64,000 nucleotides of DNA from Phlebopus portentosus (lineage: Eukaryota; Basidiomycota; Agaricomycetes; Boletales; Boletinellaceae), in the NCBI GenBank assembly GCA_037892935.1, contig JAYXKI010000006.1, positions 1,922,001 through 1,986,000 of the forward strand, given 5' to 3'. The notes beneath the pieces are model-generated. The model was not told the origin of the DNA. It saw only the letters and a list, made by a program, of their open reading frames with translations, and did no database searches. This document shows positions 21,092-32,690 of the stretch, piece by piece (position 1 is the first letter of the stretch; the number at the start of each line of letters is the position of its first letter). The translations under genes and the position numbers were made by a program.

Positions 21092-22369
21092 ATGGCCTCT
21101 CGCCCGACTGTCAGCGTCCGTTCTCTTTCTGGCGGTGAGCTTAATACGCCTCTCAGCTCTTGTTAATGCAAATTATAACTTGACTTTAGAGGCTTCCTCG
21201 TCCCTCCCTCTTCCGGCAGTTCTTACGGCACCGATTAGACTTGATGTCGTTCAGCAGGTGCACAGTGAGTATTAAGTCTTGTAATATTGGCATATATCTG
21301 AAACCTGTTTTCAGAGAGCATCGCGAAGAACAAGCGCCAGCCGTATGCCGTCAGCGAAAAGGCCGGACACCAGACCAGTGCAGAATCCTGGGGTACCGGT
21401 CGTGCCGTCGCTCGTATCCCGCGCGTCGGCGGTTCAGGTACTCACCGCTCTGGTCAGGGTGCCTTCGGTAACATGTGCCGTGGCGGTCGCATGTTCGCAC
21501 CGACGAAGATCTGGCGCCGCTGGCACGTAAAGGTCAACCAGAACCAGCGTCGCTTTGCCGTTGTATCTGCCCTTGCTGCATCTGCGCTCCCATCTCTCGT
21601 TCTTGCCCGTGGGCATCGCATTGAGGAGATCGAGGAGGTGCCATTGGTAGTCAGCTCCGCCGCAGAGTCACTTAAGAAGACGAAGGAGGCTGTTGCTCTT
21701 CTTACTGCTCTCGGTGCATACGCCGATGTTAAGAAGGTTTCCTCCTCTCGCAAACTCCGCGCTGGTAAGGGAAAGATGCGGAACCGTCGCCATCGCCAGC
21801 GTCGCGGTCCTCTTGTCGTCTACTCTGAAGATAATGGGATCGTCAAGGCTTTCCGTAATTTACCTGGTGTCGAGGTCGTCAACGTTTCCCGTCTGAACCT
21901 CCTCCAGCTTGCTCCAGGCGGACACATTGGCCGTTTTATCATCTGGACCGAGGCCGCCTTCGCACGCCTTGATGAGGTCTTCGGTACCTTTGACACCGCT
22001 GCTGTGCAAAAGAAGGACTACTTCCTTCCAACTGCGAAGATCTCCAACCCGGACGTTACCCGACTCATCAACAGTTCGGAAATCCAGTCCGTTGTCCGCC
22101 CGGCAAACGCGAAGGTCACCCGTCGCCCGTGGACACAACACAAGAATGCGCTCACGAACAAGTTCGTACTCTTCCGTCTCAATCCTTACGCGAAGACCGT
22201 CCGCAGACAGGAACTACGTAAGCTTCTCATTTTATTCCTTTTTCATGCAGTTCGTTGACTTTTTGCTTTAGTAAGGCAGGAGCGTCGCAAGAAGTCTGCT
22301 GCAGCCAAGAAGCCGAAGAAGGAATCTGCAGCGGGCGAAGCTTTCCTCAACACACTCTTCGCTCCTTAA
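21092..22369 (+). CDS. RPL4: Cytosolic 60S ribosomal protein L4 (uL4)
   Basis: Four exons: 21092-21134, 21190-21264, 21315-22217 and 22272-22369, giving 372 aa, close to the usual fungal length. The sequence is unmistakable for eukaryotic uL4: MASRPTVSV, then [12 protein letters not shown], the long internal loop [24 protein letters not shown] and [51 protein letters not shown] and [10 protein letters not shown] follow, with a lysine-rich eukaryotic C-terminal extension. The loop threads into the 60S exit tunnel wall in known structures. A very short first exon (43 nt) is typical of ribosomal protein genes. Nothing in the reading frame looks damaged. Confidence 0.98.
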
Positions 22370-22651
22370 TTTCTCTCCTAAAATGTTTGTCCTTAGTAGT
22401 GATATACTTACTGGTGGATATGCCATTGTTACTATATCATCTGAAGTATGGCAAATTTGTATGCACATGTCTTTCCGTTATGAGATCTCCTTTGCATGCA
22501 ATCTTCTACTACTAAAATAAAAAATCAAAGGGAAAACGACTCGTGTGAATTTTCCCACGTGACCGCGTTTCGGTTCTCTGCAAGAATTTGAATTGTTCTC
22601 GCTTCTGCCTCGACGCGTCACGACGTCGAACTCGAAACATTTAAGGAGTAT

Positions 22652-24221
22652 ATGACGATGCTGAAACATATGGGATTCACTTGCTGGGTCACTAGTGGCG
22701 ACGTACCTCTTCAGACCTATAGCGAAGAAAGCCTTGGGAACGTGCGGGCCGCGTGGATAGCGAGCACCCCAGGAAAAGTACGTACGCGTTTACGCGTCCT
22801 TTTTCCATATCTCGTTCTTTCTCATGTCTGATTTTATGCGCCTATTCATATAACTGACGCTTTCGATTTTTCTTTACAGTCTTTTGCGGTACACTGGCAA
22901 GATCACAGCGGGAAGCGAATCGCGACCTCGGGACATGTCCTTATCGATGGCAAGGATGTCGCCTCTGCTATCATCCGTCCCGGGCGCCAGACACCCGTCA
23001 AACGTACCGGTGCGAAAGTCAGACGAAATGTTATCAAACCGTTCGTGTTTACAGAGCTCTCGCTTACTGGTGGGTTCTGGTTTACTCTACATGCATGTTT
23101 ATTAGCTTCACACTTCCTTTAACACGTGTTGACGCGATATGAAGATGATGACGACCTTGCAAGCCCGTATGACACGTCCTTGGGTAGGATCGGATCTATA
23201 AGAATTGAGATTACACGTGTTCGACTGGGTGCTGAGGTCCCCTTTGCTGGGTACGACAAAGCACAGGATCCTGGAGTCGTTCATGAACGCGCAAAGAAAG
23301 CCGGTGCACATTGCACCAAGTATGCTTGTTCTCCTTTTCGGTGGCGCGTGTTTCGCTGATGATATTTTCGTAGCTTTGGAGATGCGAAGCATATCGAGAG
23401 GGCGCGGACTGTTAGCATAAGTACTGCTCCATACGACCCGAATGAGCCGGGCCCGTTCGTTGTATTTGAATTCCGCTACAGGAGCTTGGGTACGTCTCTT
23501 CTATTCCGGCCGGACACATTTCTGATTCTAAGGGCCTACATCTTAAGAGATGCTCAAGGCTATCGGAATCGTCCAAATCGGAAGGAAGCGCTTAAACGAG
23601 AGCGCAACAGACGATGTGATTGAGATAGACTCGTCCGATGACGAGGTAAGCTGTTTTCAGTTTGTTCGTATGAGTCTAACTAACCGGTTCTGTGTTCTTT
23701 CTTCCAAGGCTTCTTCGACTACTTTACAACCGAGCTCTCGTTCACCCAGTACTCCTTCAAAGAAGCGAGTCAAGACTGAACCACGGGCGGACTCGATCCC
23801 GTCCTTGCCAGAGAGCAGTCCTCCGAAAGACATCGACGAGGCAGAGGCAGGGTCACAGCTAGACACAATCCCTTTACTACCTTCTATCAGCTCTTCAGCT
23901 TTGGAAAATACAAGCGACCAGCCGAAGTCCGCCGACGATTCTCTCATCTCTCAGAGTCAAACGCAGCCAGACAATACGCAAGCCTCCGAGCGAGCTCCGA
24001 CTCCCGTGCCTAGCAGGCCTTCAATTGTGTCTACAGCCTTTGTCAAAGAGGAAAACGAGGATGATGAAGAGCTCGATATGCTGGCTGGCGATTCCGAATA
24101 TACTCTGTCAACTGATCCATCTCAGAACGTCGAAGATTTTCCGGTTGATCTACCTCCTCCATCTTCGTCTCCGGGACCCGAGGCTCTCGTGGAGGAAGAG
24201 GAGGAAGAGAACAACTCATGA
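22652..24221 (+). CDS. DUF7918-type basidiomycete protein
   Basis: Six exons: 22652-22777, 22880-23069, 23145-23319, 23374-23489, 23548-23645 and 23709-24221, giving 405 aa. All phases fit. The first ~190 residues match the pattern of the DUF7918 family that is expanded in Agaricomycetes: FAVHWQDHSGKRIATSGHVL, IIRPGRQTPVKRTGAK, KPFVFTELSLTDDDD, LGRIGSIRIEITRVR, VHERAKKAGAH and FEFRYRSLEMLKAIGI. The final ~200 residues are a disordered acidic Ser/Pro-rich tail with IEIDSSDDE and KKRVKTEPRAD, which could be a nuclear localisation stretch. The function of the family is unknown. Three in-frame ATGs open the first exon; the first was chosen. Confidence 0.85.
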
Positions 24222-24363
24222 TTTTCCAAAAAGCCAGCTCTATATCACCGTTGCGATCTAAAACATGTTGAAGGTCACTTGTTTAACAGCTAACATACAA
24301 TCCCCAGGAACTAACATAACATAACATATTACGCCTTCGTTTACTATGCATTGTCCTATCAGA

Positions 24364-25654
24364 CTAATAATTTACACCTCTCGTTATCGACGCGGTCTCC
24401 TGCGGGCGTACAATGAGTTTCTTCGCACTGACCGACCCACTCTTTATACGCTCAAGACCCTCTGGTATTCCCTCCAGTCCACCGGGTAAGACCTCGACAT
24501 GGTTCGGCTGAAAACCGAATACGTCATTAGCTTATCCTCATTCCAAACGAAGGAAGTACGAGCAAGTTTACCTTGATAACTCCATCTTCAAGGAGCTTCG
24601 TAAGCTTGCCGAGCAAGCTCACCGCTAACGCTCGTCCAAGTGGGTAATGCGAGGACCCCTGAACGGCGACAAGTGTCTTGTCTTTATATTTTTCCTTGTC
24701 GACTTCTTCGGCAAGTACAAGGACAAGCTGACCGCCAGGAGCAAGGAGGTCCCAAGCTTGATTCTGCGTAGTTTTGTCGGAAACCGCATCGAAGATGAGC
24801 TTCACTGGAGCGTTGCTCAAGGCCTCGGTGATCTTCGCCGGTACATCAGAAGCGTGACGGTCGATGACGTGCGTCGCGCCGAGTGAGAGCAGTAAGTCCT
24901 TATTGTTGACTGACGCTGTGGTGATGATAGGCGAAAATCCGGAGAGCTTCGCGAGCTGAATGACTGTATAAAGAAGGTAAGCTCAGATGTCCCTTCTCCA
25001 CGCATATGTTTTCTTACCGTACTGTCCGACGGAAGACGACCCGGCAAATATGACGATAGGTTGACCAGCGTATGTGCCCTTTCCGCCTTCTTCCCAAGCA
25101 GGTGTATATTTCTGGAACCCAGTTGGACGATCAAGGTACAGTCCTGTCGCCGCGGTGACTAGACAGCTCGGAATAGACGCAGCCTCATCAAAGGAGATAT
25201 TGGAAGGAATCTGCATGTTGTGTTATTTACATGCGTGAGGTATATAAAAGCTAAATATCAACCTTGGCCGCGAGTTCTGCTGGTGCAAGGATGTATTGCT
25301 GGTACGCCGCCGCATTGTCCGTTAGCTTTCCCTGGGTAAGACTGAAGAAAGAAATCATCAGTCATCCTCCATGGATGAAATAAGCAGGAGTACTAACACT
25401 CTGTCTCCCTTCGTGAACGCCGAAACTCCTTCACCAACCGCTTCGACCGTACCCGCAGCATCCAAACCAAGGATCGCAGGGTACTTCGAGACGAAGAAAT
25501 TAAATGCACGAATCTTCCACTCGACAGGATTCAAGCCCGTCGCATGGATCTTGACAAGAATCTCGCCCGGACTTGGCTTTGGAATAGCCTTAGTGCGAAC
25601 ACGAAACTCGCCATTCACTGGGGTTTCGAGGAAGAGAGCTTTCTGCTGAGCCAT
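24364..25654 (-). CDS. CipB/ToxD-like medium-chain dehydrogenase/reductase, copy 3
   Basis: Five exons: 25654-25398, 25341-25263, 25210-25018, 24963-24572 and 24507-24364, giving 354 aa. Intron positions are identical to those of the two plus-strand paralogues. Landmarks are KIHATGLNPVEWKIRA and LGLDAAGTVEAVG in the GroES-like half, the Rossmann loop IFAGSSSVGQY, LGATHVIDRH, and AKKLIVRPQE. It has one extra residue near the N-terminus (VNGEF) and an eight-residue longer C-terminus. In exon 4 it resembles copy 1 (TQNQAWDLLA) more than copy 2. The gene is inverted and 16 kb from the tandem group, so it is either an older duplicate or one moved by rearrangement. Substrate unknown. Confidence 0.9.
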
Positions 25655-25712
25655 GTATATTTCTTTGATGATTCGAGTAAGCGATAAGGATCAACACTGG
25701 AAACCATGGCGC

Positions 25713-25720
25713 TATTTATA
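25713..25720 (-). promoter_or_regulatory. TATA box of the third dehydrogenase gene
   Basis: TATAAATA on the minus strand, 59-66 bp before the ATG at 25654, matching the position in the other two intact paralogues. Confidence 0.55.
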
Positions 25721-25837
25721 CCTGCTGAACGTCTTCATTTCAGAAGCGCTGCGGAATAATTTACATGAAGGTGCAAGCAAGACGCCAGTCCGACCCGGGT
25801 GGTCACTAATCCCAGGCAGGTCTGGTTTGTAAGCGGC

Positions 25838-25889
25838 CATAGAGTTGCGGTATTCATAGAGTTGCGGGTATTCATAGAGTTGCGGTATT
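25838..25889. repeat. Triplicated 17-18 bp direct repeat upstream of dehydrogenase copy 3
   Basis: Three head-to-tail copies of CATAGAGTTGCGGTATT (the middle one has an extra G) lie at 25838-25854, 25855-25872 and 25873-25889, about 185-235 bp upstream of the copy 3 start codon. Either a local slippage product or repeated regulatory sites. Confidence 0.7.
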
Positions 25890-27079
25890 CATTGATGAAA
25901 CGTCGTTTCACAGGAGGTGTTACGTGCGAGCTCTGTTATATGACCCTGAAAGGCATCAAAAGGCATTTTTTCTCGCCTTTTGACATTTCATGCAAGAGAC
26001 GTATGCTGGACTGGAAGACGACTCTATAATAACAAGTGCCGTTCGATGATTTCAAATGGAATACGAATGGTTTGCTCTGACCGGGTGACCTTGATTATTT
26101 GTGCCTCACGCGACCATTTGAGGCGTTGATAGGAACTTACCAAGAATATACACTGACATAGCACAACACCCTACCATCTCGGATCTGAAAGCCTTCGAAG
26201 GGAGTCTCATAGTACAGGTTCAAGTAATCAAAAGCTGTGTCCAAAACCGTCGGTATCCTCAATACAGTACCCGGCGACGGCTTCGGCATCTGCACGTGCG
26301 TCATGTCTAACTCGACTTTCTAATTTGAACTTGTACATTTCCCGTAGACACGATCGAAGGACTTCGTGATCTGTACACCTTGCCTGTAAGTATTTGGTTT
26401 GACCCGTTGAGAATAAGGTATTAAGTATGCTTAGGATCCTGCCACCTGATAAGTGCTGTGGAACGTTGATATCAAAGAACCTCATCTTAACAAATGTAAT
26501 CATCGTGAAAATATGAGAAAGAGCAAGACTTACAGCGCTCAACCGGGACGCAGCTATGCATGGCTGTCACATTCGATAGTCCTACATAGCTCATCAGGGA
26601 TAGACTAATGCGACTAGATCTTTCCTCAGAAATGTAAGAGGAGAGGAATGAAAGTACTGACAGATCAGATTTCTGCCACCTTTCAAGTCATCGAGCGTCT
26701 AGGTCAGCACATCAGTTTTAAATGCCCATCGGCATCAAATAGAGGTATTAAGGCCAGAAAAGTCAATGGGGGTGTTGAGTAAAGAAAAGAATGCAATCAA
26801 TCAATCGGAGCATGGTAGGCAGTCAACGAGTCGACGTTATGATTGCAGAGCCACGAATCACAGAAGTATTTCCGCATCTGTATCTTGTAGATGGGAATTC
26901 GTGTCGAAAAATACCAGACTAGAAGTCCTTTCTCGGAACCGAGACGGCGCATCTCAGCAGCAGCAGATTGTTGGCTGAAGATAGCACATCAATAGCTCCG
27001 AGGACACTACTAGTATACGAAAGAAAAACGATGTAAGTCGTGCATGCACCTCGTGTTAGTAAGATAGATACATACCCGT
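25890..27079. other. intergenic with coding-like minus-strand blocks
   Basis: No complete gene. One exon-like block is listed separately at 26141-26319. A second lies at about 26920-27140 on the minus strand (SREtEISADTPN, then an intron GTATGT...ACTAG and SVLGAIDVLSSANNLLLL), ending in a stop. These may be parts of one decayed gene related to the tandem units to the right. Confidence 0.35.
26141..26319 (-). pseudogene. Exon-like fragment of an unrecognised gene
   Basis: A 179-nt open block is bounded by an ATTAG acceptor (exon begins at 26319) and a GTAAGTT donor (exon ends at 26141). It reads KVELDMTHVQMPKPSPGTVL...FDYLNLYYETPFEGFQIRDG...VSVYS, which has the look of a folded-protein exon. 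No start codon, neighbouring exons or family could be fixed, so it is either an internal exon of a gene I failed to assemble or a remnant. Confidence 0.3.
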
Positions 27080-29898
27080 TCGGAGTGTCAGCCGATATTT
27101 CGGTCTCACGCGAAAGAGTACATAGTGTATATCTATCCACGCTTTACAGCTAGCCGCGAGTAGACGAGCTCTAGTCTAGAACAGCTAGAAGACGGGCACA
27201 GAAGCAATGCAGATCCGAAGGTCAGCGCGGAAGGCCACAGTGAGAGCCTTTGGGATCTGATTTTCGGCAGAGAGGTGTCTTCGAGCTTCTCAGAACTCGA
27301 TTATAGACTCGAACGTGCTTTGCTATTTTGACGAAGTTCAAGTATAGCTCTTGCAATGCTTTGTGGACGGCAACCATCTGAGAAGACGCCTTAGTGTGGG
27401 TAAAGGTAGCAGAGGTCAGGACAGGCCATCACATGTAGTTGCAGAGTATGTCCACCACCCGAAACGAAGGAGCTCTTGAAATTTGAGCCGAGTCACTTCC
27501 GAGTTCACAGTACCTTGATGTCTACCAGAACAATGTGATGGACTAGTCGAATCGAATCAGGTTCGTTGGGAGAACAGTCAAGAATTAGGACTCTGCGGTG
27601 AGAGTATCGGTTCAGAATCCATAGTCTCTGCCGCTTACTAGTAAATGGGAGAGGATTGACCGAGAACCTTGTAATCAGACGTGGAACATAAACCACACGG
27701 TAGATACGGAAATAGCGCAACAACTGGTGCAAGAAAGTCTAGAAGGAATAAGGTGGCCGGAGTACTGAAGACCAGGCTTGACGGCATTCGCTTGAATTTT
27801 CTTCCTAAATGCGACGATAGAAGGTCACCAACATTGACCTCTCATTCAAGAGAAATGTACCGCATTATATTCCACCTGCCGCGTTCCTATGGAAAGCAAG
27901 AACGCCATCTCAACTCTGTTATCCATTCAAATTTAGAACCACGAGTAGACAACGGCCACCTGGCCACCTGGCCAGTCGAAGATACGAGGATTCGGACAAA
28001 CTCCGCATTTATTCGTACCACAGAACTAAATGCACATGCAGGGGGTCAGGTCCTCCTTAACCCGACCCACGGCTCCTTTGCGCCTTTGCTAAATACAATG
28101 GTCAAATCAGGACCAATTCAATCGTGCTTCTTGAGGAGTAAACGGGTCGCCGCCCGAAGTGAAAGAAGCCACGTCTGTGAGTTCTGCAATTATCTGCTCG
28201 GACCGATATCCAACGAGATTAGGCCGAACGGCTCGTATCTCAAGGAATTCCACTGGAAAGCGGCAGTTCTGACCTTCAAATATGATTTGATAGAAGCGTC
28301 AGTGAACACAATGAAACTCTTAAGTCCGACTATATAGTGAAAACACGTACTTTTGAATACCCACGTATCAAACTCCGTCCGAAAACCATTTGTCTTCCAA
28401 TTACCATTGAATCAGCAGTCTCCTAATAGACCTGTTCAAGGGCGGGAAGCAGAACGCGTATGACGCGCAAAACCCATGTTCAGAATACGAACGCGGTCTT
28501 TAAGCGGTTACTTGCTTTTTCTTGCGGACGGTGCGTAACAAAGATGGTTTAACACCGCAGAGGCAGAATACCTCTGTAAAGCATAACCATCAATGCAGGA
28601 AATCAAATAAGAGATGAGCTTGGAGCGGCCTTCGCTATGATTGGCAGTATTTTTTAATTTTAATTTTCCTTTTCCGCAAGTCTTCGTCGGACTGTAAGGT
28701 GCTTTCGGAATGCTCACTCCCAAAACCTTGCAAACGTCGCCGAATATACTTTTTTATTGCCGCGCAGTATACATTGTCAGTCACGTCCTACTGAAAGAGC
28801 TAAGATGATTCCGAGTCGGAAAGGAGTCCTGTTCTAGCTTCTTATGTCCACGAGACCTATTTGCTCGGTAGTCACTCCACGAATCTCCCACCGCCCAGGA
28901 GAATCCTTCTGAAGGACCGAGTCCAGAGGAAATGCTCCTGCTCCTGAATCGAGCAACGCAATAGACTGTTTCTCACCACTAGTACCGAAAGGACCATGTT
29001 AATAATATCTTGTCCTTGCGGATCAACGTAAGAGTAGGTCCGAGGCGTATCCAGACCAAGGCCGAACAGTACAGTACCTTGTGAATAGTTCGCGAGAAGA
29101 TAGATGACCAATCAACAGTTCCGCGGCCACCGAACGAGATTCGCAGGACCCAGCGGATGTACGTACCGATATCGAGTTGGGCGAGTTTCCATATCCGACA
29201 TAACATTCCATTCATTCCTCACGCTCCGTCCAGAACCTGGAGGAAAAGGGAAAGCAGAGGACCAGCTGTCTATATCATTATCACCGATCATGAGGTTACT
29301 TCTTACAACGGAAAGATTCTCACACCCAATCGCTGATGGCGTGCATTTCCTCATCAGGATGCTTGAGGACATGCAGCGGCCCGAAGTCTGTATACAGCCT
29401 TCTAGAGGAAACTGAGGGCTTGGTATCTAATTCCGGGACCATCCAAATTCAGAGCAATTTATGATCTTCTGCTCGTGTAGGTGTAAGAATATTATCTCGA
29501 TACACATGGGAAAGGACGGACCATTTATCTGGTATGAAAGGCTTCGTGAACCATTAAAATGGCTCATTAGTCTTTAAGCTTCGTTCCAGCTGAGAGAGAA
29601 GCAACGCCAACTTTTCAAAGTCTGTCGACTCTCCCCGCAACGTGGATTCTCTGGGAAGTAATATTACATTTAGCGTTGCTGCCGAGTCCATAGGATGAAG
29701 GGGTATTCACCTTTTTGAACACTCATGGAGTCAGAATGTTGTCAAATCGCTTGCGTCTATACGTCGCGAAGAAGGTCCCTAAATACATATGTATGTCAGA
29801 ATGTCTGTTGGAATGGATGAGAGCGCTTGCAACTCACGACATAGCGCATTATTATTGCTACCACTTTACTTGCGTAAATACCACTTATTTCATCCGGT
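27080..29898 (-). repeat. Tandem ~2.8-kb unit, copy A, with decayed gene
   Basis: Left copy of a head-to-tail duplication (offset 2768 bp at 29582/32350, about 2828 bp at 27091/29919). On the minus strand both copies contain the same coding-like blocks. MDSAATLNVILLPRE begins at the ATG 29691-29689 and runs into STDFEKLALLLSQLERSLKTN. TDFGPLHVLKHPD lies near 29370, VRWPRNC near 29110, and HGPFGTSGEKQSIALLDSG...FPLDSVLQKDSPGRWEIRG near 28985-28880. Stops and frame changes separate the blocks in this copy. The gene family is not recognised, and neither copy is intact. Confidence 0.7.
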
Positions 29899-32690
29899 GC
29901 GATGTCGGAATGTCGCAAGCCGATATTTCGACCTCACGCAGAACAGTACGTTGTTTATATCTACCCACACTTTACGGCTAGCCACGAATGATGGAGTTCT
30001 AGTCTAGACCTGCTAGATAGAAGACGAGCACGGAAGCGGTGCAAATATGAAGTTGGCGCGGAATTCCGGAGCGAAAGCCCTTGAGATATAAACTTCGGGG
30101 CGTAGAGGTTCGTGAGCTGAGAAGACATTTCTCGGAACTCGATGAGACTCGAACGCGCCTTGCTATTTAGATTGGGACCAAAAATAGCTTTGCAATGCCT
30201 TGTGGACGGTATCCGTCCGAGAAGGTGCTTTAGTGTGGGTAAAGGCATTGTAGAGGCCGCAAGGCGGGGGTGTATCTGACAGCAGCTTGCGGGGAAGGAC
30301 TTTAAATTTCGTTTTGAGCCGACTCTACGGCACCTTAGTACATATTGTGCGGCAGGACGATATCATTGGCCGGTCGAGTCGAGTGGGTCGAGAGGACAGT
30401 CGATATTAGGAATCTAGACTGGAGGCAACCGGCTCAGGATCTATGCCACTAAAATAGAAGTCGCGTGATCGAGAATCCAGACTTTGAACACCAAAGCATA
30501 AGACAGGAGTACTGACGCCGCATCTAATTAGGGAAAGACCAGCAGGGCCAAGATAGCCGAAGTACTGAAGATTATCGGTATGCCCTTGAGTTTAGACCTT
30601 GTATAAAGATAGGAGAGGCATCGCGACATGCTGGGAATCACTGAACTGAAAAGATCGCTAGTATTAACCTCTCACCCAAGGGAAATGTACAGTATCACAT
30701 TACCTTCTTCTTCTCAACGTCTAGTCAGCTGCATTCCTATTAAATTTAAGAATTCCATCTCAGCTCCGCTATCCGTTCAATCCCAGAGTAGACAGCTGCC
30801 ATCTGGCCAGTGGGAGATACGAGGGTTCGGACAAACTCCGCATCTATTTGTACCACCAAACTAAATGCACATGCAGGGGGTCAAGTCCTCCTTTACCCGA
30901 CCACGGCTCCGCTCGCGCCTCTGCCACATACAATGGTCAAATCAGGATCAATTCAGTTGTACTTCTTGAAGAGTAAACGAGACGCCACACGAAGGCCAAG
31001 AAGCCATGTCTGCGAGTTCTGTAATTATCTGTTCGGACCGGTATCCAACGAAATAGGCCGAACGGTTCATATCTTGATAGAACTCTGCCTGGAAAGCGGT
31101 AGGTCTGCAACCTTTGAATACGATTCGATGGAAGCGTTAGTGAACATTATGAAGCTGAAGTCCGACAATGCAGTGAAGACACGTACCTTTGAACGTCTTA
31201 CACACGCAGCTCTATAAATCGATTATCTTCCCCTTGTTATTGTTGTATTGGCAACTTTCTGATGTACGTACTCGGCTGCAGGAAGCAAAAGGTGCATAGA
31301 CATACAAAGACCACATCCAAAATGACAGCGCGGTTTTCAAGCGGTGTCCTGCTTGTGCCCCGCTCTACTTACGGCCGGTGTATAACAGAGATGGTTAAAC
31401 ACCGCAGACTCAGAACACCTCTGTAAAGATCTGTTATCAATGCAGGGAATCAGAGAGGGCATTCCTTTGAAGCGGGTTTTACCATGATTGGCAGAATGTG
31501 TTTCGAGTTGTCAGAAGACTATGGAGTGTTCTCGGAACACCCCAATGATTCCAGATTGGAAAAATTCTACCATTTTCCTTTGGACGGAAAGATTTGTTCT
31601 ACTTTGTTCTATTCACAAGACCCATCTGTTCGGTAGTCTCTGCACAAGTCTCTCACCGCCCAGGAGAATCCTTCTGAAGGACCAAGCCCAAAGGAAATAC
31701 TTTTGAATTTAGCAATGCAATAGACTGTTTCTCACCACTAGCGCCGAAAGGACCATGTTAATAATATCTCATCCCTGCAGATCAAGGTTAGAGTAAAGTC
31801 CGAGGCGCATCCAGACCAAGGCCGAACAGTACAGTACCTAGTGAATAGGTCGCGAGAAGATAGATAGCCAATCAACAGTTCCGCGGCCACCGAACGAGAT
31901 TCGCAGGATCCAGCGGATGTACGTACCGATGTCGAGTTGGTTCGCTTTCCATATCCGTCATAACATTCCGTTTACTCCTCACGCTCCGTCCAGAACCTGG
32001 AGGAAAACAGAAAAGTAGAGGACCAGCTGTCCGTATCATTAACAACGATCATGAGGTTACTTCTAAGATCGTAAAGATCCTCACACCCCAATCGTTGATG
32101 GTGCGTATTGTACCATCAGGATGCTTGAGAACATGCAGCGGCCCGAAGTCTGTATACGGCCTTCTAGAGGAAAATGAGGACTTGATACCCAATTCCGTTA
32201 CCATCCGAATTCAGCGCGCTTTATGATCTTCTACTGGCGCAGGAGTAAAAGTTTTTATATCTTCTCGATACACATGGGAAAAGACGGACCATCCATACGT
32301 TATGAAAGGCTTCGTGAACCAATAAAATGGCTCATTAGTCTTTAAGCTTCGTTCCAGCTGAGAGAGAAGCAACGCCAACTTTTCAAAGTCTGTCGACTCT
32401 CCTCACGACGCGAGTTCTCTGGGAAGTAATATTACATTCAGCGTTGCTGCCGAGTCCATAGGATGAAGGGTTATTCATGTCATAAACAATCACAAAGTCA
32501 AACTGTTGTCAAATCGCTGGCATCTATACATGCACGAAGAAGGTCCCTAGATACGTACAGTATGTCAGAATGTCCGCTAAAATGAATAAAACAATCTGTT
32601 GGAAGTTCACGGCACTCACGACATTGCGCATTAGTAATACTACCGCCTTTCTTGCGTAAGTACCACTTATTTCGTCCGGTGCGATGTCGC
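29899..32690 (-). repeat. Tandem ~2.8-kb unit, copy B, with decayed gene
   Basis: Right copy of the duplication. It aligns with copy A along its length, with scattered substitutions and small indels. The shared ATG block is at 32459-32457 (MDSAATLNVILLPRE) followed by a stop. HGPFGASGEKQSIALL near 31740 is again broken by a stop after LQKDSPGR. Where the copies differ, several blocks conserve amino acids better than bases, which suggests the unit was once a translated gene before it decayed. Confidence 0.7.

Noticed and set aside
28880..28985. LLDSG motif in the tandem unit, considered as a pepsin-type protease active site
   Set aside because: Only one weak D-S-G with no second motif or flap sequence; copy B changes it to N-S. 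Not enough for a family call.
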